NCBI GenBank assembly: GCA_035772735.1
Contig: JASDFA010000018.1
Location: 64,262,001-64,326,000 of the forward strand
DNA: 64,000 bases
Source of the DNA: Datura wrightii
Lineage: Eukaryota; Streptophyta; Magnoliopsida; Solanales; Solanaceae
Reading direction: 5' to 3'
How positions within the stretch are numbered: the first letter of the stretch is position 1; each line of letters begins with the position of its first letter. This document shows, in pieces, positions 12,445 through 24,241 of the stretch. The translations under genes and the position numbers were made by a program. The notes under the pieces were generated by a model that saw only the letters and a program-made list of their open reading frames with translations, did not search any database and was not told the origin of the DNA.

Positions 12445-13400
12445 TTTTAGCGAATTCCCTAACGTGCTTCTCGAAGATCTTCCCAGAGTTCCTCCCGAGA
12501 AGGAAATAGACTTCAGCATATACCTTCTTCCAGACACTCAGCCCATCTCCACTCCTCCTTACAGAATGGCTCAAGTTGAGCATAAGGACTTGAAGGAGCA
12601 GCTAAAAGACCTACTTGATAAGGGTTTCATCAGGCCCAGCATCTCTTCGTAAGGTGCTCCAGTGTTGTTTGTGCGAAAGAAAGATAGTACTCTCAGAATG
12701 TGTTTCGACTACCATCAACTGAACAAAGTTGCAGTTAAGAATAGGTATTCCCTACCCAAGATTGACGACTTGTTCGATCAGCTTCAGGGAGGCAATTGTT
12801 TTTCCAAGGTAGATCTCAGGTCGGGGTATCATTAGCTTAGAGTTAGATAATGTGAAATACCGAAAAAAGATTTCAAAACTAGGTATGGTCACTATGAATT
12901 CATGGTTATGTCCTTTTGACTAACTAATGCCCCTACAACTTTCATGGACCTAATGAAGAGGATTTTTAAGTAGTATCTAGACATGTTCATCATACCTAAT
13001 GAACAGGATTTTCAAGTAGTGTCTAGACATGTTCGTCATTGTATTCATTGATGACATTCTATTATACTCCAAAAACGTGGAAGAACATTCTAATCATTTG
13101 AGGATAGTGTTTTAGATGCTCAGACACTGCCAGTTGTTCACAAAATTCAGTAAATGTGAATTCTTGTTGAAGTCTGTGACTTTCCTTGGTCATGTGGTCT
13201 CAAGTAAGGATATTCAGGTAGATCCTCGAAAGATAGCAATGGTGAAAGACTGGCCAAGACCTACTTCCCCAATAGATATCAGAAGTTTCCTAGGTCTAGC
13301 CAGTTATTATCGATGATTTGTAGAAGGATTTTCCTCTATTTCATCTCCTCTGACTAAGCTAACTCAGAAAAAGGTGAAGTGCAGTGGTCAGATGCGTGTG
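12445..13400 (+). pseudogene. Reverse transcriptase of the G2 element, with a 46-bp internal duplication
   Basis: RT blocks in order: LEDLPRVPPEKEIDF (about 12466), DLLDKGFIRPS (about 12608-12640), CFDYHQLNK (about 12700), YSLPKIDDLFDQL (about 12750), KTRYGHYEFMVMSF (about 12875) and FIDDILLYS (about 13044), the gypsy equivalent of the YxDD active site. Thumb blocks follow (CEFLLKSVTFLGHVVS, FLGLASYY). A 46-bp direct duplication (12949-12994 and 12995-13040) lies just before the active-site block. Because 46 is not a multiple of three it shifts the frame. Several stops also interrupt it. Confidence 0.8.
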
Positions 13401-13890
13401 AGAAAAGTTTTCAGGAGTTGAAGACTCGACTCAGTACCACTCTGGTTTTAACCTTACCAGAGGAACAGATGGGTTCATAGTATATTGTGATGCTTCTAGA
13501 GTTGGGCTCGGTTGCATTCTGATGTAGTAGGGTAAGGTGATATCTTACACCTCTAGACAGCTCAAGGTTCATGAAATGAACTATCCGGCTCATGATCTTG
13601 AATTGGCAGCGGTAATGTTTGCTTTGAAGATATGGAGGCATTATCTTTATGGGGTTCACGTGGATGTTTTCACTGATCACAAGAGCCTTAAATATGTGTT
13701 CAGTCAGAAGGATTTGAATTTTCGTCAGAGAAGGTGGTTGGAGCTACTGAAAGACTACGACATGAGTGTGCTATATTACCCGAGCAAGGCCAATGTGGTG
13801 GTTGATGCCCTATGCAGGATGTCCATGGGGAGCGTTGCTCATGTTGAAGAGGGAAGAATAGAACTGCAAAAGATATTCACAGGTTAGCTC
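13400..13890 (+). pseudogene. RNase H of the G2 element
   Basis: This domain removes the RNA strand during reverse transcription. After a frameshift at about 13385-13500 the frame is open from 13537 to 13884. It reads SYTSRQLKVHEMNYPAHD, then LELAAVMFALKIWRHYLYG, then FTDHKSLKYVF with the conserved TDHKSL block, and ends in NVVVDALCR, the usual link to the integrase. This is one of the cleaner stretches of G2. Its acidic residues D (FTDH) and D (VVDAL) are visible. Confidence 0.8.
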
Positions 13891-15352
13891 AGTTGGGAGT
13901 GAGTTTGTTGATTCAGCTAAGGGAGGAGTAGTAATGCAAAGTAGGTCAGAATCCTCATTATTTGTTGAGGTTAAGTCAAAACAAGATGAAGATCCCATAC
14001 TGCTTAAGTTGAAAGAAACTGTCCTACGAAAAGAAGTGGAGGTTTTCTCCAAAGGGGGAGATGGTGTGCTTCACTACTAGGGAAGACTTTGTGTACCAGA
14101 TGTAGGTGACTTGAAACAGAAAAAGCTGGTGGAAGCACACAGCTGTAGATATTCTATCAGCCCAGGTGGCACTAAAATATACCGTGACCTACAGGATATC
14201 TACTGGTGGAACAACATGAAAAAAGTGACATTGCAGAACTTGTGGCTAAGTGCCCGAACTGCTAGTAGGTTAAAGTGGAACATCAAAGACCTGGGGGGTA
14301 TGACTCAGGATATCTGCATACCCACATGGAAGTGGGAAGAAGTAAATATGGACTTTATTATAGATCTATCTCGTACTCGCCGGCAGCATGACTCAATTTG
14401 GGCAATAGTAGATCGGATGACTAAGTAGCATATTTCCTCCCAATTAAAACTAAGGACTCAGTTGAGAATTACGCTAGGTTGTACATCTGGTAATTGGTCA
14501 GAATACATGGAGTTCCCTTGTCCATCATTTCAAATGAGGTACCTAGTTCACTTCGCATTTCTAGAAGTCATTTTAGAAGGGACTCGGTACTCAGGTCAAG
14601 CTCAGCACATCTTTTCACCCTCAAACAGATGGACAAGCTGAGAAGACTATTTAGACCTTAGAAGATATGCTGAGAGAGTGTTTAATCGACTTTAAGGGCA
14701 GTTGGGATGATCACTACCCTCTCATCGAGTTTGCATACAACAACAACTACCACTCCAGTATTCAGATGGCTCCGTTTGAGGAATTATATGGTAGGAGGTG
14801 TAGGTATCCTATAGGGTTGTTTAAAGTTAGTCAGCTACCTTGATAGGGCCAGACTCGATCCATGAATCTATGCAAAAAATGCAACTTATCAGGGAAAGGT
14901 TGAAAACAGCTCAAAGCCGACAGAAATCATATGTGAATGTGAGGAGGAGGGAGTTAGAATTTTCTGTGGATGATTGGGTTTATCTAAAAATTTCACCTAT
15001 GAAAGGGATGATGAGGTTTAGAAAGAAAGGAAAACTCAGTACGAAGTATGTAGGACCCTACAAGATTCTGAGGTGAATTGGCAATGTGGCAGGAGGTTTG
15101 TGTCACTATTGAAGAAGTGCATTGGTGATCCGACCTCAATTGTGCCAAAAGAAAGTGTAGGGGTGAAGGATAATCTCTCTTACGAAGAGGTCCCAATTTA
15201 GATCCTAGATCTTCAGGTTCGTAAGCTGAGAAATATGGAAGTTCCTTTAGTGAAAGTCTTGTGGAGGAACCAGCTAGTTAAGGGAGCCACATGGGAGGTT
15301 GAAGCAGACATGATGGCTAAATACACACATTTATTCCCTTCCAGTTCAGTTT
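13890..15352 (+). pseudogene. Integrase with chromodomain-like tail, G2 element
   Basis: The integrase starts with the HHCC-like region at 14111-14280 (SPGGTKIYRDLQDIYWWNNMKK), but its second Cys pair is damaged. The catalytic core follows: VNMDFIIDLSRTRRQHDSIW (about 14343) with the first Asp, a broken middle part, and the core end DDHYPLIEFAYNNNYHSS-like near 14705. The C-terminal part is open at 14840-15076 (RELEFSVDDWVYLKISP, GKLSTKYVGPYKILR). A frame-broken chromodomain-like tail (KVLWRNQ..GATWEVEADM) lies at about 15240-15320, with the stop at 15353. Such tails are thought to steer insertion into heterochromatin. Confidence 0.75.
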
Positions 15353-15569
15353 AAGCATTAGTTATTAAATTACTCCTCAATACTCTGTTCAGTTCTGTAC
15401 TCATCAGCTCTATATAGATTTTCAATATGCATCCAAGTTGCATCAACTCAGTTAGCATGGTTAAATCCAATCATTCTTTCAAAAATCAGTTCATAGCCTT
15501 AGTCTGGGAATTACAGCCCTTTCCCCAGTTTTTCTAGCAGTTTTAGCCTTCATTAAAGGATAATGATCC

Positions 15570-15581
15570 CAAGGGGAGATA
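15570..15581 (+). other. Polypurine tract of the G2 element
   Basis: CAAGGGGAGATA sits directly before the 3' LTR start. This is the normal primer for plus-strand DNA synthesis in LTR retrotransposons. Confidence 0.8.
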
Positions 15582-15582
15582 T

Positions 15583-17911
15583 TGTAACACTCGGAAACTT
15601 TTATAGACCAAACTCAGACTTTGCATGAACTACCAGAAAGCACTAGAAAATTTTTGTGATAGAACGACCCAGACAATGAGTTGTTGCCACTTGTAACGGA
15701 CCATTGTCTGATTCGCTGTCTATCCTTCATATTTCCTTTTGGGAACCAACGAGGCATAGGACAATCTGTTGGAAGGAGTAACAAGTCATCCTGTCATCCA
15801 TTGTATCCTAGGTCCATAAACCCGCCAGACTGTCCCCTGAACCAGCGTGTAGGACTGACGACTCGTGGTTCATGCCAACGAGTCGTTGTTTCCACCCGTT
15901 GCCTAAACCAACAACCTTTCAAGTCAAGATAGTGTTGACCACATAAAGACACAACAACACATTGGTTATACCAACGAGTCATTATGTCATCCTTAGCAGA
16001 GGGGCTAAGTTTTCCCTTCCGGTGACAACAAGAGGTACCAATGACCCATTGGTTCATCCAATGAGTCATGGTCTCCTTCTGTTGCCCAATACAGTGAACC
16101 CTGTTTCTAGGCTCAAAACCAATGATTGGTCCCAATGAGTCATGGTGTCAACCAATGACTCATTGTGCGACTCGTTGGTCCCCTAACGGCGATTTCCAGA
16201 TTTTTCTTTCAGGGTTATTTTAGTAAATTTCCATATTTTAATTCCTAAACTACGTCATTTTGGGTTATATTAAGAGGATTTATAGGGATAATCGTCGTTC
16301 ACTCTACATTCCTCTTATTTCCTCAAAAGTCAGAATGTAGAACTTAGTAGAAAGCACAGAACAGGAACAAGGGTTTGATTTTCTTCTCAGATCTTCCCAA
16401 GGGTTTTCTCTAGGGTTTTTATCACCAAATATGTGAGAATTTAGCAAGGGAATTTTCCCTTGTGCCCCAAAAGCCATTTAAATTTTCCTATCAGTTTTAG
16501 CCTTGAGGTTTCGAGATTTAGAAATTTTTCAGTAAGAATTCGATTCAATTCATGTGGAATGTTGTTCATATTGTTAGCTGCTATAATTCCATTACTTAGA
16601 AATCATGTTGATACTTGCTTCCCATAAATGGGTTTTAGCCCTAGTTCTTGAACACAAAAATTAAGATCTTGCATAATGTATAGACATAATGTTTCTTGAC
16701 TCTTTCATTGTTGGAAATTCTATGTTATCATTATTAGTTAAATGCTCAGTCAATTGCATGCTAGCTTAGTTTCAGTCACGATGTTAATATCTTCAGTATC
16801 TTTCAGTAATGTCAGTTGATCAGTTTGACTATAGTCAATTCTTGAGGTGTAAGTAATGCCTCCCAATTATCAGTTATCAGTTTGTTCTTTAGACGGTTAC
16901 GACGCTTCTAGGAAGCAGCTCTAGCCAGTCTTAGAACACCAGTTGCAGTATTCAGTCCAATAAGACTCTTAGTGTACTTCCAGATAAGTGTTCTTGACTT
17001 AATCTTAGGCCCCAACTTTAAGCTATCAGCTTAGTATACAATTGAGATTTATCCAGTGGGAGTAGTACTTAGCACGAGCGAACCAGAATTTCATCCCATC
17101 TAGGTTCCCAGAACTACATTGCCACCGTATGTTATTGGCTCATAGGGCCCCAAATTATGATCACCCAGTTCATGCCTAAATACCCTGGCAAGATATATTG
17201 GGTCCTATCGATGGGGCGTATACAACGAACTCCACATCTAGCTCACCTGATTGTATGTCGGTTATAGACTCTCCCACTAGTTAGTATAGTCTCAATTCAG
17301 CTTAGCTCAGTTTAGTATCTCAGATCCAAGACATGCCTACGACCATCAGTCAGGGTCATTATTGACCATATCAGTTATATTTTAGTAGTATCAATTTTCA
17401 ATAGTTTAGTTGGTCATTTCATGTCATTTCAATTCTATTGCTTGTTCTTCCATGCTTATTATATCTCTCGTTTACTCAGTACATTCAAAGAACTAACACA
17501 TATCTTCCATGTTGTGTCGTATCATGATACAGGTGCAGGTTCTTAATCTCAGCATCATCGTAGTTCCCTCAGACGATATCAGCAGCACCATTCGGTGAAT
17601 CCTCATCTTTTGAGGATGATATTTATTTCAGTTAGTTACTTTCAGTTAGACTTTAGAGTTAGCTGGGGGCTTGTCCCAGCAACTCATCATTGAGTAGATG
17701 GCTTACATACATAGACACAGATTTTCAGTATTGTATTTCCGATGTAATGACTCTTATCAAATCAGTTTTTATTAAATGATTTTATTTATTTAAAGCTTAC
17801 GCTCATGTTTACTCAGTTCACTAGTGTTATAATAGACCATGGGTTTGGCTTGGGGTTACTTGTGACTCCAAGTACTGTGTCTCATCCAGGGTATAGACTC
17901 GGTTCGTGACT
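15583..17911 (+). mobile_element. 3' LTR of the G2 element
   Basis: The LTR begins TGTAACACTC and is 2329 bp long. It is co-linear with the 5' LTR along its whole length with many substitutions and a few indels. Its last base is T where A is expected (CGTGACT). The palindromic ACGA(G/C)TCGT words recur at about 15780-16190, several of them decayed to AATGAGTCAT. Confidence 0.85.
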
Positions 17912-17916
17912 TTATG

Positions 17917-18681
17917 AGTTTGTAGTTATGTCTATTGTACTAACAATTGCTTCTGCATCTTTTACGGATTTGATGAACAGGGTGTTCCATCCATATTTGG
18001 ATATGTTTGTGCTCGTTCTCATAGATGACATTCTGATATACTCTCAGAACAAAGAGGAGCATGCCACTCATTTGATGGTGGTGCTACAGACTCTTAAGGA
18101 TCGCCAGTTGTACGTTAAATCCAGCAAGTGTGAGTTTTGGTTGAACTCAGTAGCATTTTTGGGTCATGTGGTGTCAAGTGAGGTGGTATAGGTGGATTCT
18201 CAATAGGTAAAAGCTATGAAGAATTGTCCTAGACCAGTTAGTCCTTCCCATATCAGGAGTTTCTTGGGTTTAGCTTGTTACTATAGAAGATTCATGGAAG
18301 GATATTCATCCATTGTAGCACCGTTGACTATGTTGACCCAGAAGAAAGTAAAGTTTCAATGGTTAGAGGCCTATGAGAAGAGCTTCCAAGAGTTGAAGGC
18401 TCAACTCACCTCGGCACCAGTGTTGCCTCTACCTGAGGGTACCGATGGGTTTGTGGTATTTTTTGATGCCTCAAGGGTCGGCCTTGATTGTGTATTAATA
18501 CAGCATAGTAAGGTTATAGCCAATGCTTCCAGGAAGCTGAAAGCCCATGAGAAGAACTATCAAACTCATGACCTCAAGTTGGCGGCGGCGTATTTACCTT
18601 AAATATTTGTAGATACTATCTGTATGGAGTAAATTTGGATGTGTTTATAGACAACTAAAGACTATAGTACGTGTTTACCCA
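17917..18681 (+). pseudogene. Reverse transcriptase/RNase H continuation of the outer G1 element
   Basis: The reading resumes exactly after the G2 insertion with EFVVMSIVLT, joining the KTRYSHY block at 8210-8230. The active-site block LIDDILIYS is at about 18018, followed by CEFWLNSVAFLGHVVS, SFLGLACYYRRFMEGYSS and the RNase H start (FFDASRVGLDCVLIQ, KLKAHEKNYQTHD). Stops are few (about 18189 and 18204), so this part is cleaner than the 5' part of the same gene. The sequence is cut at 18681 by the G3 element, in the block corresponding to TDHKSLKYVF. The rest of the outer element is not found in the window. Confidence 0.8.
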
Positions 18682-20763
18682 TGTCACGCCCCACCTTGGG
18701 AGGCACGACTAGCACCTGGTGCCCTACTAGGGTCTGAACTGACTTAATTAGGCCTGCGCACTCCTGGTGCAGGCCTACTCCCTAAATCAAGAAAACGACA
18801 GGCTATATCTCAGCTGTAAATACAACCTTCGGCCGACAAGGCCTTATAGCCACCTGTAAAGGAAAACAGCTAACCAGAAACAGACATTAACAGAAAATCC
18901 TATGTGGGCCGACAAGACCTCCATGGTATCTAGTTATGACTGAAAAGCAAATTTAGTGCTAAACTAAGCTATGGCCAACAAGGCTGCTAACTGACCGCTG
19001 AAAAAGGCCCCACATGGATAACACATAAGATAAAACACATAGGGGCCCTACACGGCCAGCAACAGCTAACCATAGGGACACAAAAACAATCTGCAAGCAT
19101 CTAGGAGTAATGTGATGGTCAGGACAAGGCCCTGACCTACCCATAAATTGTACAATCAAAAGGAGTAAACCTTCTATCTACAAGCACCGGAGGAAAGGAG
19201 CCGACTGTACTGACAATCCTGGCTGAAAGCTAAGCGGGACCTGCTCCTCGTCTATCCGTACCTGTAGGAAAGTAATGTAGCACCCCAGGAAGGGCATCAG
19301 TACAATATGTACTGAATATGTAAGGCAATAATTATAAATAACTGAAATAAAGAAATGAAACTGAGAATAACTGAGATGGAGAGATAGAGACCATACTTGA
19401 ATAGCTGAACTTTCTATCATCTAAATGATCAGTAACTAAAGAAAACAAGAACCTTACCCAGCCCCTATAAGCCGGAAGGTACAACTAGCACAGAATAACC
19501 CACCGGGGTCCCCATAAGCTCTGGTGGGTACACTTCAATCTATACACCCCTAATAAGATCATACTACATCATCTAATAACTATAGCCGTCCTACCCGTCC
19601 CCTAGATCTACAACTGAACCCGCTCGGCCCCTGAACTATAGCTGTGTCTGAATCCAGTAGACTCCTGCTGCCTGTACCCCGGGTACCGAACTCGACAGGG
19701 TATGCCGATACGGCATAAGAGTAGTCCAGCCACGGAATGGACTATACGAGGACCTCGGACCTCATTTTCATCCCTCACAGACAGCATACCGCTTCTCGTA
19801 GCGACGTCATCTAGCCCCTCGCGGGCGTCGACACAGCTAGTAACCCTAGGGTTGGTTATGGAAGGCTATACAGGGCATAGTCAATTCCAAACTAAACATG
19901 AAATGCTAGTATCAACTAATAACAGCAGCTAATCGTAACAAATATGCTTATGGTATTCTTACTGGGATTCAAACTGAGTTATGATACTGAAGAAACTAAC
20001 TTGCTGAAAGGATTTGCCTTAACATACCTGGATTGGTGATTTCTGCTTAACTGGTGAGTTCAGATTCATATGCAATAGCTTTTCTCAATTGAAACCGTAT
20101 GACTGAGTGAATAAGACTAATTTCAGTATTAAAATAAGCAAAAATGATAATTTTATATATAAATATTAACTAGATTTCAACTTAACGGAACACGATTGAA
20201 AACTCGCAATTTCTCAAAATTCCAGAAGGGAGAAATGCTTATTTAAAGCATGTGATCGTATAGAAATTAGTTTCGGGTCGTTTCGACAACTTCGGCTTGG
20301 CGGGGTTATGAATCGCCGGGCGACTTTCGCGAAAATAACTCCATAGTAGTGCTCCTTGCACCTTAAACTTTGATACCCGAAGTTAATTCAAATTCGGGCA
20401 GCGGTTCATTGCTTAAACGGAGGAAATTAGGATGAAAATGGCGAGTTTCCTTCTCTAGTCACGGGGTTCTGCTTATTAAGAATGAAATCAAATGATCTGA
20501 TTAAATATATATATAAGGCTTGGGTGGTGGAAACGGGGTCTGTAATGTGCCGATTCTGGGTCGTGCCACAGAACCCCATGCACCAGGGAAGGTCCATACC
20601 ACGTTGCCCCTTTAGGCAGCTGGTCCGGCTTTCTCCTGCGCGGTCCCAACTCCGTGCTCATTCGACCTTTCCCCGGGCCCTCTCTCATACTTATTATACT
20701 CTAAAACTCTTAACTAATGTACGAATAGGCCGACTAAATGTTAAGAACTCACGGAGTGTAACA
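18682..20763 (-). mobile_element. 3' LTR of the G3 element
   Basis: Read on the + strand the LTR runs TGTCACGCCC..GTGTAACA, so on the minus strand it starts TGTTACACTC and ends GGCGTGACA. At 2082 bp it is co-linear with 60048-62154. Shared boxes include the reversed GTAGGGCACCAGGTG end region (18712-18730) and the TGTACTGATGCCCT region (19287-19310, seen in reverse). ORFs in it are not genes. Confidence 0.85.
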
Positions 20764-20780
20764 TCCCCCCCCCCCCCTCT
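20764..20780 (-). other. Polypurine tract of the G3 element (C-tract on + strand)
   Basis: A run of about 14 C followed by TCT directly abuts the LTR. On the minus strand it reads as an AGA(G)n purine tract, the plus-strand primer. The long G-run is unusual and could fold as a quadruplex. Confidence 0.65.
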
Positions 20781-21046
20781 TAGGAACATTTTTCCTCGAA
20801 TGTCACTTTGGTTCATGGGAGTCTAACTCTTCCAACTACAATTCTGGAAAAATTTTGGCAGAGTTTTCCTAGTAATATGGACTATCTGAAAACCCTGAAA
20901 TGCAAAAATGTCCAACACATGTACTTCACACAGTACTATAGCAACCATTTCACAACAAGGCTAGAGTTCACTACACCAGATATATATGACACAAATCATA
21001 AAACAGCAACTAAATCAGTAAAGGTACCTTAACTGCATGGTCTGAG

Positions 21047-22729
21047 CTAAGCCTGGAAAAAATGAGGATATCTGGATCTCATATCATCTTCAGCTTCCCA
21101 AGTCATCTCTTCTCTATTTATGTTCCTCCACAATACCTTAGCAGAAGCGACATCTTTAGTTCTCAGCCTGCGAACCTGTCGATCCAATATAGCTACTGGA
21201 ACATCTTCATAGGCTAATTCCTCAGTGACTTGGACATACTCAACTGGAACAATTCGGGATGGATCCCCTATACACTTCCATAGCATCGACACATAAAAGA
21301 CTGGGTGAACTGATTCTAGTTCTGAAGGCAGATCTAACTCGTATGCCACCTGGCCTATTCTCCGGAGAATTTGATATGGTCCAATAAACCTCAGGCTGAG
21401 CTTGCCTTTTTTACCAAATCTCATCACGCCTTTCACTGGCGAAATCTTCAAGTATACCCAATCACCTACATCAAACTCTAGGTTCCTTCGCCAGACATCA
21501 GCATAGGATTTCTGCCGGCTTTGAGCTATCAGCCGGCATTCTCTGATAAGCTTCACCTTCTCTTCTGACTAATGGATAATATCTAGCCCAATTAATCCCG
21601 ATTCTCCTACCTCAAACCAACCAACTGGGGACCTGCACTTCCGCCCATATAAAGCTTCATAAGGCGCCTTCAAGATTATTGAATGGTAACTGTTATTGTA
21701 AGAAAATTCAATAAGCGGCAAATGTTCATCCCAGTTGCCTTCGCAGTCTAACACGCACGCCCATAACATATCCTCAAGCGTCTAAATTGTATGTTTTGCC
21801 TATCCATCTGTTTGAGGATGGAAGGCTGTATTCAGATTAACCTGTGTCCCCAGACCCTTCTGGAAGGATTGCCAAAATTTAGTTGTGAACTGCGCCCCTC
21901 TGTTAGAAATAATTGATACTGGAACACCAAGTAATCAAACTATTAGCCGCTAGAGCTCACTTCACACCAACATAATCGTAAGCTTTCTTCTCCGCCTCAT
22001 CTTGAGAGTTCACCATAGTCTTCGGCTGAAAAGGTAGCCCTAACAGGTAGAAAATGGGCCGACTTCGTCAACCTGTCGCAAATTACCCAGATAGAATCAA
22101 ATTTATGCCTGGTATAAGGTAATCTTGTTACAAAGTCCATATTAATTGCCTCCCATTTCCATATAGGCACTGCTATTTTCTGTGTCAATCCACCGGGTTT
22201 TTGATGTTTAGCCTTCACTTGTTGGTAATTAGGACATTGTGCTACAAATTCGGCTACCTCCTTTTTCATCCCCGGCCACCAATAAATTTCTTTTATATCA
22301 TGATACATTTTTGTTGAACCAGGATGAAGAGAATAATGGGAATAATGTATCTCTCCCATAATCTGCTGGCGAAGTCCTGCCACATCCGGAACACAGAGGC
22401 GAACCCTATATCTCAAAACTCCATCTTCGGTTACCTTGAAATTGTTACTTCCCCTCGCTGAGCCTTATCTCTGAGCTGAACTAGGTTAGGGTCTTCAAAC
22501 TGTCGTTCTTTCACCTCTACAACCGATGATGATACTGTAGTATTCTGGATCACTGCCCCACTGTCTCCCGAGTCTACTATACAAATGGCCAAACTAGCTA
22601 ACTGATGCAATTCTCGAGCCAGTTTTCGTTGTCCTGACTTCAGGTATGCCAAACTCCCCATAGATTTGTGGCTGAGGGCATCTGCTACAACATTGGCCTT
22701 CCCTAGATGATACAAAATATTCATCCACT
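21047..22729 (-). pseudogene. RNase H end, integrase and chromodomain of the G3 element
   Basis: Read on the minus strand. The RNase H tail MNILYHLGKANVVADALSHK starts at 22724. The integrase zinc-binding region is at 22416-22220 (HYSHYSLHPGSTKMYHDIKE, CPNYQQVK), with both His and both Cys visible. Core blocks follow: NMDFVTRLPYTRHKFDSIWV (about 22140), IISNRGAQFTTKFWQ (about 21900) and EHLPLIEFSYNNSYHS (about 21720), with a few stops and one frame break at about 21960-22000. The C-terminus at 21556-21047 is a clean ORF of 169 codons. It ends in a chromodomain-like tail (VPVAILDRQVRRLRTKDV, KVLWRN, EEMTWEAEDDM). It joins viral DNA to the host genome. The damage is light but the 5' half is missing. 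Confidence 0.85.
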
Positions 22730-22994
22730 GATGGTGTTTCGCCGGTGGGATGCCGCTGCACCTGACATTGATTCTAACTTATTGTGCCCATTGGCGATTC
22801 TCGGATATGCAACTGCCTTTCGCCGATGGTTCGCCGCTATCACCAAAAGCATATAACCTTCTCACCTGATTTCTTTCTTTTTGCCTTGTTCTGAATTTAC
22901 AAATAATGGCACAATGCTAACCTTCATTTGCAGCATCATATCTATTTCCCCACACTCTCACACAGGCCAGGCATTAGTGCACACTAGCAACACA

Positions 22995-24241
22995 CAGGTT
23001 TGGTTCAGGTTGGAAGGAATGGAGGAGTATTATACTACTTTCAAGGGGAAATGTGTCATCCATGAAGAAAGCCAATTTGATGTGGAATCTTTCAAGTCTG
23101 CATGTCTAGATATCTACTACTAGATTGGGACGCGCGATTGGGGCCCATTCACCATACCAGTTGGCTTATATTTTCGAGAATTGGTGTGGAAATTCTATGC
23201 ATCATATAGAGCAAGGCAATGGCTTCTAAAGAACAAGGGCCTTACAGAAACATTATCGTGTCTGACATCAGTATGGGTGCGCAGGCAAAAGGTGCCTGTA
23301 ACTCCAGAAGCAATCAATTCGCTTTATTGGGAAGAGCCAATCCAATCACACCCAATATTCTACAAGAAAGTGGAGGACAAAGCAAACCAATTCCAATGGG
23401 TAGCCAACTTGATTGAAAAAGGTCAACCAAAATTGTCTACGTCTATGGTCCTCATACATCAGCGTGATTTGAAATTCGATGCTCGCTTTTGGTTGGACTT
23501 GGATTTTGTGTGGTTAATAACCTCTCAGAATACATCAGAAGTCCCAATTGAAGTTTCCATTCTCCTTTCTTGCATAATGGATCATGTACACATCAATATG
23601 GGGTAGATTATTGCTAATCAGTTCAAACGAAAGGCCAAGCAGCAAGCCACAACATTGTCATTCCTAACCTGGTGAGTATGTTATGTAAGCGGGCTGCTTG
23701 TCCTTTGTTCTGACCATTAGATAGGACTATGTAGGCCGACAATGTGATTACATTGGCCACTAAAACTGAAAAAGATGCTCCATTTATGAAGTGGGCAAAG
23801 TATACAAGGAACAAGACCCTGCACCACCTTCGACATCCAGTCACACATCAGCTGCCCCGCTCCATATAGATAAGTTCCACAGTCCCACACCTCCTATTTG
23901 CTCAACGTCGAACACAGGGACAAATGCATGAGAGTAAGCTTGTGCAGTTAGCCAAGGCTATTACATCCATGATACAACTTGCCTTCAAGAAAGTATTGCA
24001 ACCTGTTAAAGACAAGTTGACAAGCCTATGCTCTACAGTTGACGTCCTTGAGAGCGAAGTGGGTACTTTAATACAAGAGGTAGCTGCACTCAGTGCACCT
24101 CCATCCACTGGCCATCCAACCTCTCATGAACCTGAAGTGATGCCCGCGCAGCCTGAAGCACCCAGGAGTCCACCGGATGATTGGTGGGTGGGGTACGATA
24201 GTGATTCAGACATAGTGTTCGATGAGGAAACCTATCATAGC
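22995..24241 (+). pseudogene. PF20167-like (putative plant transposon protein) ORF of the Athila-like element
   Basis: Product role unknown. The domain is a common companion of plant Athila-type elements and is often annotated as a putative plant transposon protein. Three readable pieces follow one another: 22995-23120 (RLEGMEEYYTTFKGKCVI, stop at 23121), 23181-23606 (ELVWKFYASY, VWVRRQKVPVTPEAINSLYW, NQFQWVANLI, DLKFDARFWLDL, SCIMDHVHINMG, then a stop) and, after frameshifts, 23924-24241. The last has a predicted coiled-coil stretch (VKDKLTSLCSTVDVLESEVG) and an acidic tail (SDSDIVFDEE). The order FYA-block, VRR-block, FRWVA-like block and hydrophobic IMDH block agrees with the family. At least two stops and one frame change break it. 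Confidence 0.6.

Larger units (their letters stand above)
8234..17911 (+). mobile_element. Complete but decayed G2 chromovirus (Tekay/Del-like) nested in the outer RT
   Basis: This is a 9678-bp element with two LTRs (8234-10539 and 15583-17911), a perfect TGGTATCAGAGC primer site, gag, protease, RT, RNase H, integrase, a chromodomain-like tail and a polypurine tract. The flanking 5-mers CTATG (8229-8233) and TTATG (17912-17916) fit a target duplication with one change. The LTRs differ at many sites in the first 250 bases, so the insertion is old. A C-terminal chromodomain after the integrase marks the chromovirus branch; the block order suggests Tekay/Del. Confidence 0.85.
18682..22729 (-). 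mobile_element. 3' half of a minus-strand G3 chromovirus
   Basis: The element lies in reverse: 3' LTR at 18682-20763, polypurine tract at 20764-20780, then integrase and RNase H reading leftward. It is cut off at 22729 inside RNase H, so gag, protease, RT and the 5' LTR are missing. The LTR matches the solo LTR at 60048-62154 in the opposite orientation. The pol part is the best-preserved in the window, suggesting the youngest insertion among the chromoviruses here. Confidence 0.8.
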
